Below, in pieces: positions 1 through 5,494 of a stretch of 5,494 nt of DNA. The notes under the pieces were generated by a model. That model ran no database searches, had not been told where the DNA came from, and saw nothing but the letters and a program-made list of their open reading frames with translations. Within the stretch, counting starts at the first letter, position 1. Each line of letters begins with the position of its first letter. The position numbers and the translations under genes were made by a program. Origin of the DNA: Puniceicoccales bacterium (GTDB lineage Bacteria; Verrucomicrobiota; Verrucomicrobiia; Opitutales; JAIRLM01); contig JAIRTQ010000104.1 in assembly GCA_031254835.1 (NCBI GenBank), positions 1 to 5,494 on the forward strand. The letters are read 5' to 3'.

Positions 1-1632
1 AACGGCAATTTGCTCGCAGAGAGGACGATCGCACACTCCTATCCCCACTGCTGGCGCTCCAAGACGCCGGTGATCTACCGAGCCGTGGATCAATGGTTTT
101 TGCGATTGGAAGAGCCTGAGCTGCGGGCGCAGGCCCTAGACGCAGTCGCCGGTGTGCGCTGGATCCCGGACTGGGGCCGGAACCGCATCGGCGGTTTTTT
201 GGAAAATCGGCCCGACTGGTGCATCAGCCGCCAGCGCTGCTGGGGAATTCCGCTTCCCGTATTTTTTGACGGGGCCGGTCGGCCTCTGTTGGATGGCGCC
301 GTTGTCCGGGCCATCGCGGAAAAATTGCGCCGCCACGGCACTGACCGCTGGTTCGACGGCGGCGCGGACTGGCTGCTGGAGAACGTTCCGCTGCCGGACG
401 GGTGGGATCGGTCGATGCTGCGTCCCGGCACGGACACGCTGGACGTCTGGATCGATTCCGGCTGCAGCTCCTGTGCCGTCCCAGCCTACGGCGACCGGCT
501 GGAATTCCCCGCGGACCTCTATGTGGAAGGCACTGACCAGCACCGGGGCTGGTTCCAATCCTCTCTCTGGTGCGGATTAATTAGCTCCGGCCGTGCGCCC
601 TATCGAGCAGTGCTGACCCATGGCTTCATCGTCGGCGAGGACAAAAAGAAAATTTCTAAGAGCTCCGACAAGCCCCAATCGGCCGATGACTACGTGCTCC
701 GCTACGGCGCCGACGTGGTGCGGCTCTGGGTGGCCTCGGAAAATTTTCGCGGCGACGTGGCCATCTCCGACGGAATCATGGAGCATATGGCGGGTGCTTA
801 CGGGACTGTCCGCAATGCGCTCCGCTACCTGCTAGGGAATCTGCATGATTTTGACCGAGAGAAAGATGCGCTTCCCTTCGAGGGGCTACTGCCCCTGGAC
901 CGCTGGGCGCTCGCGAAATTGGGCGAGCTGATTGACGAAGTTTCTTTCGCCTACGACTCTTTCGAGTTCCATCGGGCCCAGCGTGCACTGGTAAATTTTT
1001 GCGGCGGCACGCTTTCTGCTCTTTATCACGACATGCTCAAGGATCGGCTCTATACCTACGGGAAAAATTGGCCCGAACGCCGCTCCGCCCAGACCGCCAT
1101 GGGAGAGATCCTTTTGGCGCTGATAGCGCTGCTGCTGCCTATTCTGCCATTTACCGCCGATGAGGCCTACGCGCATCTTCAGTGTGGCGGAGATTTTGCC
1201 GAAAATCCCGCCCACCTGCTCCCCTGGCCCGACGGCCGCCGCTACGATCCGTGCAAAGAAACCGGCGCGGCGGTGGACCGGATTCTGACGATCCGCGCCC
1301 AGGCCTACCGCTCCTTGGAGGACGCCCGACGCGGGAAGCTCATTGGCAAATCGCTGGAGGCGAAGGTGATTCTCCGAGTTGGTCCAAGTCACGGAGATCG
1401 AGTTTTCCTGGGGGAACTTGCAAATTTTTTACCGGAAATTTTCATCGTTTCGCAGGTGGAACTGGCGGATGGGGATGGAGAAGCGTTGGTTGCGACGGTA
1501 GAGAAGGCAAATGGGAACCGCTGCAATCGCTGTTGGCGCTACTGCAAGGAGTTAGAGCAAGTAAAAGAAGGTGGCAGTCTCTGCCCGCGCTGTCGAAAAG
1601 TGCTCCTTGAATTTTTCCCAGAACTTATCTAG
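1..1632 (+). CDS. ileS: Isoleucyl-tRNA synthetase, C-terminal part (5' end outside window)
   Basis: This class Ia aminoacyl-tRNA synthetase charges tRNA-Ile with isoleucine in the cytosol. The frame is open from base 1, so the TTG at 10 is internal; 543 residues are visible of roughly 900-950 usual for the family. The HIGH motif and most of the editing domain lie upstream. Visible family signatures are HSYPHCWR (34-57), RPDWCISRQRCWGIPLPVF (about 208-264), DVWIDSG near 445, EGTDQHRGWFQSSLW (about 526-570), and the KMSKS loop as KISKS (649-663), with Met replaced by Ile. After the anticodon-binding helical domain, a C-terminal zinc ribbon has four cysteines, CNRC (1522-1533) and CPRC (1582-1593). 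That ribbon marks the common bacterial IleS1 type rather than the mupirocin-resistant IleS2 type, which I recall lacks it. The gene ends with TAG, 27 bases before the DksA-like gene, with no terminator between, so co-transcription is likely. Confidence 0.97.
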   Translation, partial: NGNLLAERTIAHSYPHCWRSKTPVIYRAVDQWFLRLEEPELRAQALDAVAGVRWIPDWGRNRIGGFLENRPDWCISRQRCWGIPLPVFFDGAGRPLLDGAVVRAIAEKLRRHGTDRWFDGGADWLLENVPLPDGWDRSMLRPGTDTLDVWIDSGCSSCAVPAYGDRLEFPADLYVEGTDQHRGWFQSSLWCGLISSGRAPYRAVLTHGFIVGEDKKKISKSSDKPQSADDYVLRYGADVVRLWVASENFRGDVAISDGIMEHMAGAYGTVRNALRYLLGNLHDFDREKDALPFEGLLPLDRWALAKLGELIDEVSFAYDSFEFHRAQRALVNFCGGTLSALYHDMLKDRLYTYGKNWPERRSAQTAMGEILLALIALLLPILPFTADEAYAHLQCGGDFAENPAHLLPWPDGRRYDPCKETGAAVDRILTIRAQAYRSLEDARRGKLIGKSLEAKVILRVGPSHGDRVFLGELANFLPEIFIVSQVELADGDGEALVATVEKANGNRCNRCWRYCKELEQVKEGGSLCPRCRKVLLEFFPELI

Positions 1633-1659
1633 CCTCGCCTACCGGAAGGTGTTTGGATC

Positions 1660-2418
1660 ATGGCAATGAGACGGCAAAAGGAGGAATTTGGCCCGGCGGC
1701 GGCCGCTTTCACAATCGAGGACGTGCGAGAGGCACTCCACGAGCGGGAGCGCTTGGCCAGCACCCCCGACGTGGGAATTCTCGTGGAGGAGCGACGGGCG
1801 AAAAAACGCGGAGGAGTACCTTCGCCGAAGGCAGTCGAAGAAAGTGCAGATTCTGGACCCGTGCGGCGGAAGGCGGCTTCCCTGCTGGACATTTTGGGCT
1901 TTGATCCGGACGGCCAAGAGGAAGCGGTTCCCTACAATCGCAGCAGCGTGAAAAGGGAATGGCTGAAAAATTACGACGTGCTGATAGACATGCGGGACAA
2001 GCTGGAAGCTCGGCTCAACGTTCACCGGTCCGATACGTTGCGAAGGGCTGGCAGCGGGCTCTCCGACCATTCCGCGCTGCTGGGTCAGCATACGGCAGAT
2101 GGCGCCGCGGATCACATGGACTTGGAGCGGGCTTTGACTTTTGTAGAGAATGAGCGGGAATTGCTCGGAGAAGTGACTGCCGCCATTGGGCGCGTTTTCC
2201 GCGGCACCTACGGGATCTGCGAACAAACGGGGAAGCCAATCGACGGGAAGCGACTCGAGGCCATACCGTTCGCACGATTTTCCTTGGAGGGACAGCAGGA
2301 GCGAGAGAAGACGCAGCAGCGGATGGCGGCGGAGCAACAGACGGGTAACGCGCTCTTTCCCACCGGCGACGAGGACGGCGAGTTGCCGCTGGAGAAGGAT
2401 GACGATGGGGACGAGTGA
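1660..2418 (+). CDS. DksA/TraR-family RNA polymerase-binding regulator with degenerate zinc finger
   Basis: This 252-residue protein resembles DksA, which enters the RNA polymerase secondary channel and, with ppGpp, adjusts initiation at promoters such as those for rRNA. The ATG at 1660 has GGAAGG (1644-1649) ten bases upstream; an in-frame ATG at 1666 is an alternative. Residues about 105-185 should form the helical hairpin. Its tip reads HTADGA, aligning with the E. coli D71-x2-D74-x-A76 motif as H144, D147 and A149. The C4 finger keeps its spacing and the RLEAIP core, but the four cysteine positions are C187, T190, S208 and G211, so zinc binding is not expected. Zinc-independent paralogues with Thr at the second position are known, for example DksA2 of Pseudomonas aeruginosa. 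The first 100 or so residues are a charged, Ala/Arg/Glu-rich extension, and the last 20 are highly acidic. E. coli DksA has 151 residues, so this is long. The family call is firm; the exact physiological role is inferred. Confidence 0.85.
   Translation: MAMRRQKEEFGPAAAAFTIEDVREALHERERLASTPDVGILVEERRAKKRGGVPSPKAVEESADSGPVRRKAASLLDILGFDPDGQEEAVPYNRSSVKREWLKNYDVLIDMRDKLEARLNVHRSDTLRRAGSGLSDHSALLGQHTADGAADHMDLERALTFVENERELLGEVTAAIGRVFRGTYGICEQTGKPIDGKRLEAIPFARFSLEGQQEREKTQQRMAAEQQTGNALFPTGDEDGELPLEKDDDGDE
2391..2399 (+). promoter_or_regulatory. Ribosome-binding site of lspA, inside the upstream gene
   Basis: The purine-rich run GGAGAAGGA lies 5 bases before the ATG at 2405 (10 bases if GGAG is the core). 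It is inside the last codons of the DksA-like gene and supports 2405 as the lspA start rather than in-frame starts further upstream. Because the genes overlap, translation of lspA is probably coupled to that of the gene before it. Confidence 0.65.
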
Positions 2419-2893
2419 GACCACTCCTCCGTCCACTGCCCTACGCCACTTCGGTTGGAATTGTCTCCTGCTCATTCTCTTTGTTTCTCTGTGCGATCAA
2501 CTTTCGAAATTTTTTGCCGCCCGGCCGGCCGCTCCTCTCACGCTCATTCCCCGCGTTCTCTATCTGCAACTCAGCCACAACGGCGGAGCCGCCTGGGGCA
2601 TATTGTCGGGGCAGCGGGTTTTTTTGTGCGCGCTCGCCGTGGCCGTCCTTGCCGGCGGATTCCTTTGCCGCAGCCGTTTACGACTGGAGCGGAAATGGAA
2701 TCGCGTCGCCTTTGGGCTCATCGGCGGCGGGATAGTCGGGAACCTGCTGGATCGCCTGCGCTTGGGCTATGTGGTGGATTTCATCGACCTGCATTTGCCC
2801 TGCTACCGTTGGCCGACGTTCAACATCGCCGATTGCGCGCTCTGCCTAGGCGTGCTACTTTATATCGTAACATCTTCTACGGAAAGAAAATAA
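2405..2893 (+). CDS. lspA: Lipoprotein signal peptidase (signal peptidase II)
   Basis: LspA is an inner-membrane aspartyl protease that cleaves the signal peptide of prolipoproteins before the diacylated cysteine. From the ATG at 2405 the protein has 162 residues, the normal length. The open frame extends upstream to 2186, but that part only overlaps the DksA-like gene. Conserved blocks are in the usual order: D31 in CDQLSK at the end of the first membrane helix, N59 and W64 in HNGGAAWG, GGGIVGNLLDR (107-117), the catalytic D125 in VVDFID, and the second catalytic D143 in FNIAD. Hydrophobic stretches near 18-37, 72-88, 101-115 and 141-156 fit the four-helix topology. The start overlaps the preceding gene by 14 bases. 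The stop TAA (2891-2893) directly abuts the stop of the convergent glycosyltransferase gene. A run of seven T at 2619-2625 lies inside the gene without disturbing the frame. Confidence 0.96.
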   Translation: MGTSETTPPSTALRHFGWNCLLLILFVSLCDQLSKFFAARPAAPLTLIPRVLYLQLSHNGGAAWGILSGQRVFLCALAVAVLAGGFLCRSRLRLERKWNRVAFGLIGGGIVGNLLDRLRLGYVVDFIDLHLPCYRWPTFNIADCALCLGVLLYIVTSSTERK

Positions 2894-4399
2894 TTAACGG
2901 TCCAAGTCCTTGGCGCAAAATTCGTGCACGGCCTCTTTGCCCTTAAAAATGGCGTCGAAGAAGGCATCGTATTTTTCGAAGGTCGCTTTCGAGGAAAAGT
3001 TTTTCAGCACGTCCTGGCGCGCTTCGGCGCCGAGTTTTTTCCGCTTTTCGTCGTTTTGCAGCAGGTCGATGGCCGCCGCGGCCAGCCCGTCGGCGTCGCC
3101 CTGTGGCACTTGAATGCAGCCGCCGCCCTTTAGGGGCTCCAAATAGGGCATGGCCGTGCTCACCACCGGCAGCCCAAATGTTTTCGCCTCAATGATCCCC
3201 CTATGGAATCCCTCAAAGGCCGATGTGCACAGCAGCAGGGCACCGGAGGAATAGTAGGGAACCAAATCCTTCTGAAATCCGCCGATATCGATGGCGTGGC
3301 CGATTCCTAGCCGATCGATGAGCTTTTTGCACTGCAGATAGCACTTTTGGTACTGCCCCGTGTTTGTCCCCAGCATGATAAGCCGCGCGTCCGGAACATC
3401 TTTCAAGATTTTCGCAAAGGCTCGCAGGGCCAATTCGGGCCGCTTCTGGTTTTTGTCCCAACGGCCGACCCAGAGAATCGTTTTGCTGTCCAGCGGCGCC
3501 GGCGTCACATCCTCGACGGGAAAAGTCGGCGAATTTGGCAGGTAGACGGAATTCGTAACGCCCTTCTTCTCCCATTGAAGCAACTCATCCCGCGAAAGGC
3601 AGCTCATTCCATCGCAGGCCGAATAGAGGGGGACCAGATGATCGAATTTTTCCGCCATAGTTCTAAATGGGATACGAAAATTTGGCCCGCCGCGCTCCTG
3701 CGCTAAGGCACGGACGCCCAACAATTTCAGCAATAGAATGTTTTGAAAATTGGCGGCTTTCCAATATGATAGGTGCACGAACAAGTCCTGTGGATGCTCC
3801 CGCACCGCTAGCGCCCAGTTGATTGGATCTTGTACGGGAACGATTTCCACGTTTGGATCCAGCGGATAGTCGATGCGGTCCATGGCAGACCTATCCAAAA
3901 AGACTGTCGCATGGCAGTTCAATTTTTTCGCGAAGTGGTTCGCTAACTGCGCTGTGCCACGTTCGGTTCCGCCTGACGTCAGCATATGGGAGCGAATCCC
4001 GATGTTAACCGTTCGCCCTTCCCCTATGGGCTTCGGCTCTGGAAATTTCAGATAGGGCGCCGCTCTGCAGAACCACTTCCAATGTTTTCGAACAAGTGGG
4101 GCCAGAACGCCGTAGCGCTCATCGGCCGGAAGGCCGTCGATGTACTCCTGCAGAATGGGTGCGCCCTTCTCCGGTGGGCTCGTGAATAGATCTTTCGGAA
4201 TTTTGAGTGCGGTGGAGGGCTCATGATAGGCGACTGCGTGAGAAACATTTAGCAAACGGGGAAAGTTTCTTGTCGAAGCCTCAGTAGAAAGAGGGAGCTC
4301 CGGATCGATGGCCTCACAGTCATCGGAGGCAAAATCTGGACTAGCGTCGCAACAAACTGGCCCATGCGAAGGGCAATTCCAGGCGGTAATTTTCTCCAT
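2894..4399 (-). CDS. Glycosyltransferase, GT-B fold, GT4-like family
   Basis: The product transfers a sugar from a nucleotide-sugar donor, most likely during polysaccharide or glycolipid synthesis at the cytosolic face of the membrane; donor and acceptor cannot be read from sequence. Counting from the ATG at 4399 it has 501 residues. The N-terminal Rossmann domain starts near residue 130 with SGGTERG (142-148), a loop typical of GT4 enzymes. The donor-binding domain starts at LWVGRWDKNQKRPELALRAF (309-328) and contains the E-x7-E motif, E396 to E404, in FEGFHRGIIEAKTFGLPVV. No signal peptide or membrane helix is evident. About 130 residues precede the catalytic fold, with a Cys-rich start (C9, C16, C17, C28) that I do not recognise. 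Start choice is uncertain: the ATG has only a weak AGGA 15 bases upstream, and an in-frame GTG at 4429 adds 10 residues but has no ribosome-binding site. It follows the hydrogenase gene on the same strand by 46 bases (16 from the GTG). Confidence 0.88.
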   Translation of the reverse strand: MEKITAWNCPSHGPVCCDASPDFASDDCEAIDPELPLSTEASTRNFPRLLNVSHAVAYHEPSTALKIPKDLFTSPPEKGAPILQEYIDGLPADERYGVLAPLVRKHWKWFCRAAPYLKFPEPKPIGEGRTVNIGIRSHMLTSGGTERGTAQLANHFAKKLNCHATVFLDRSAMDRIDYPLDPNVEIVPVQDPINWALAVREHPQDLFVHLSYWKAANFQNILLLKLLGVRALAQERGGPNFRIPFRTMAEKFDHLVPLYSACDGMSCLSRDELLQWEKKGVTNSVYLPNSPTFPVEDVTPAPLDSKTILWVGRWDKNQKRPELALRAFAKILKDVPDARLIMLGTNTGQYQKCYLQCKKLIDRLGIGHAIDIGGFQKDLVPYYSSGALLLCTSAFEGFHRGIIEAKTFGLPVVSTAMPYLEPLKGGGCIQVPQGDADGLAAAAIDLLQNDEKRKKLGAEARQDVLKNFSSKATFEKYDAFFDAIFKGKEAVHEFCAKDLDR

Positions 4400-4437
4400 A
4401 GCAGTGGGATTTTTTCCTACAGGCGGCACGGTTGCAA

Positions 4438-4452
4438 GGCGTAAATTACGCC
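4438..4452. repeat. Perfect 15-base palindrome at the hydrogenase-glycosyltransferase junction
   Basis: GGCGTAA and TTACGCC flank a single central A (4445). The right half contains the hydrogenase stop codon on the minus strand (4446-4448). The other half lies in the short leader of the glycosyltransferase gene. As RNA it could form only a short stem with a three-base loop, and no T-run follows, so it is not a convincing terminator. An operator-like site or chance are both possible. The symmetry is directly visible; its function is unknown. Confidence 0.4.
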
Positions 4453-5494
4453 ATGGCGCTAGATTTTCCGTCTTCGGCGATGGAGCTGCCCTGGGCCGAA
4501 TGGGTTGTGACCTGCCTCTGCGCCTTCGAGATGGAAAAAAGCGTCGCTCCGCCGCCGATGCAGCCGCCCTCGCAGGCCATCACTTCGATTAAATTTCCAT
4601 CTTCGCAGGCCCCTTCCGTGCCGTAGCGGCGCAGTCGCTTGACCGTTTCTTTCGTTAGGCCATTGATTACCACCGGCTTGATTTCTTCTGCCTTACCATT
4701 CCACGCCGCCTGGACGGAGCGGGCCACGCCCGCCGACAGGGCGAATTCTCGCGCCTCCTTGGCGGTGATTGGCCGAATGGGCTCCTCCTCGCAGGCGGCC
4801 ACGTCCACGGAGCGGGCCCGGAAGAGGGCGTCCACCTCCTCAAAATTTAATACATGATTAACATCTTGGTTTTGAAAAACTTCCCGATATTTGGCGAAGC
4901 ATGGGCTGAGAAATACGAGAACGGCGTCGGGCCGCTCCCGCCGCAGCATTTTAGCCGTGTAGAGGAGCGGCGTCCCTGCCTTGGAGACATAGGGATTTAT
5001 TTCCTTCAGATGCTTTGCTCGTAACTCGTTATAGGCGGCGCAACAAGAAGTGGTCATAAAAGGCTTTCCCTCCGCCATGTGCTCTTTAAAATCTTGCGCC
5101 TCAGTTCTAATGGTCTCCTCCGCACCGCGGGCCACCGCGCAGCTGCCGCCGAATCCGGCCCTTTTTAAGGCCATCTCCAGCTTCCCGGCCGGTTCCTGGC
5201 TCTGCCCCACCCAAGATGGTGCGTAGAGGGCAATTACCTCTTTGCCGGAGGTCATATGACGCAGCACGTCTACCAGTTGACTTTTGCAGACGATGGCACC
5301 AAATGGGCAACCGATGGAGCAGCGCCCGCAGGAAATGCAGCGGGAGAAGTCGATGGAGCAGCGGCCGTCCTCGCTCTTTCCGATGGCGCCAACGGGGCAG
5401 TTCGCTCCACAGGGGAGGGCACTGTGGATAACGGCGCCGAAGGGACAGGCCCGCAAACACTGATCGCATTTTTTGCATTTCTGCGGATCGATGG
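4446..5494 (-). CDS. [FeFe] hydrogenase, monomeric group-B type, C-terminal part (5' end outside window)
   Basis: This enzyme family reversibly reduces protons to H2, usually with ferredoxin, in the cytoplasm of anaerobes. The frame is open to the window edge, and the TTG at 5456 lies inside a ferredoxin motif, so the true start is upstream; 349 residues are visible. Two 4Fe-4S motifs of form C-x2-C-x2-C-x3-C-P come first (first Cys at 5477-5475 and 5339-5337), with an extra C-x3-C (PCGANC, 5411-5397) between them. The H-cluster domain follows. L1 is TTSCCAAY (Cys pair 5045-5040), L2 is LSPCFAKYRE (Cys 4901-4899), and L3 is EVMACEGGCIGGG (Cys 4574-4572 and 4562-4560). All four H-cluster ligand cysteines and the proton-relay cysteine are therefore present. 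L1 has Ala for the usual Pro, and L2 has Ser for the Met of MPC in clostridial CpI. The double-ferredoxin layout with the intervening C-x3-C matches group B enzymes as I remember them. No maturase gene (hydE, hydF, hydG) is in view. Activity is likely, but a sensory role cannot be excluded. Confidence 0.9.
   Translation of the reverse strand, partial: IDPQKCKKCDQCLRACPFGAVIHSALPCGANCPVGAIGKSEDGRCSIDFSRCISCGRCSIGCPFGAIVCKSQLVDVLRHMTSGKEVIALYAPSWVGQSQEPAGKLEMALKRAGFGGSCAVARGAEETIRTEAQDFKEHMAEGKPFMTTSCCAAYNELRAKHLKEINPYVSKAGTPLLYTAKMLRRERPDAVLVFLSPCFAKYREVFQNQDVNHVLNFEEVDALFRARSVDVAACEEEPIRPITAKEAREFALSAGVARSVQAAWNGKAEEIKPVVINGLTKETVKRLRRYGTEGACEDGNLIEVMACEGGCIGGGATLFSISKAQRQVTTHSAQGSSIAEDGKSSAMA

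Noticed and set aside
10..12. TTG as a start codon for the ileS fragment
   Set aside because: The frame stays open to base 1 and the protein already begins within the conserved IleS core, so the start lies upstream of the window.
886..1392. 168-codon minus-strand open frame opposite ileS
   Set aside because: It lies wholly antisense to conserved IleS sequence and shows no domain or start signal.
1639..2475. 278-codon open frame on the minus strand opposite the DksA-like gene
   Set aside because: It is antisense to a gene with clear family motifs. Its translation is Arg/Ser/Leu-rich with no recognisable domain, as expected for a shadow frame in GC-rich coding DNA.
2902..2913. CCAAG-TC-CTTGG hairpin just past lspA, considered as a terminator
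   Set aside because: The stem is only five pairs with a two-base loop and no T-run after it, and it lies in the last codons of the convergent glycosyltransferase gene.
2455..2946. 163-codon plus-strand open frame overlapping lspA and the end of the glycosyltransferase gene
   Set aside because: lspA, in another frame, carries all catalytic motifs. This translation is Arg/Pro/Ser-rich and crosses a gene boundary without its own ribosome-binding site.
4449..4458. CGCCATGGCG palindrome next to the 15-base palindrome
   Set aside because: It is short, lies within the last hydrogenase codons around an NcoI-like CCATGG, and is easily explained by chance in GC-rich sequence.
5454..5456. TTG as the start codon of the hydrogenase
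   Set aside because: Codons upstream to the window edge complete a C-x2-C-x2-C-x3-C-P ferredoxin motif, so the gene continues beyond 5494.

Overview
This 5,494-base window is moderately GC-rich and almost fully coding. It holds five genes in two convergent blocks. It looks like ordinary bacterial chromosome: I see no mobile element, CRISPR array, RNA gene or intergenic gap over about 50 bases. The best guess for the source is an anaerobic, fermentative member of the PVC superphylum, perhaps Verrucomicrobiota near Opitutae. Two things suggest this. A DksA-like gene sits directly before lspA, a linkage I also recall from Chlamydia, and the DksA-like protein has a zinc-less finger with an H-x2-D-x-A tip. 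The [FeFe] hydrogenase points to anaerobic life. The taxonomic call is inference of modest confidence.

Plus strand, 1-2893: the 3' part of ileS (isoleucyl-tRNA synthetase), a DksA/TraR-family regulator, and lspA (lipoprotein signal peptidase). The first gap is 27 bases, and the second junction is a 14-base overlap, so this is very probably one operon. It combines translation, RNA polymerase control and lipoprotein maturation, all housekeeping functions.

Minus strand, 5494-2894: the 3' part of a ferredoxin-like, group-B-type [FeFe] hydrogenase, followed after a short gap by a GT4-family glycosyltransferase. They may share a transcript but have no obvious functional link. A perfect 15-base palindrome covers the hydrogenase stop codon in the gap.

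The blocks meet stop to stop with no spacer: lspA ends at 2893 and the glycosyltransferase stop codon starts at 2894. I see no intrinsic terminator there. ileS and the hydrogenase both run off the window, so their N-termini are missing.

I found no clearly new biological system. The points most worth a second look are the zinc-less DksA-like protein with its long extensions, the altered H-cluster motifs of the hydrogenase, and the zero-spacing convergent junction.
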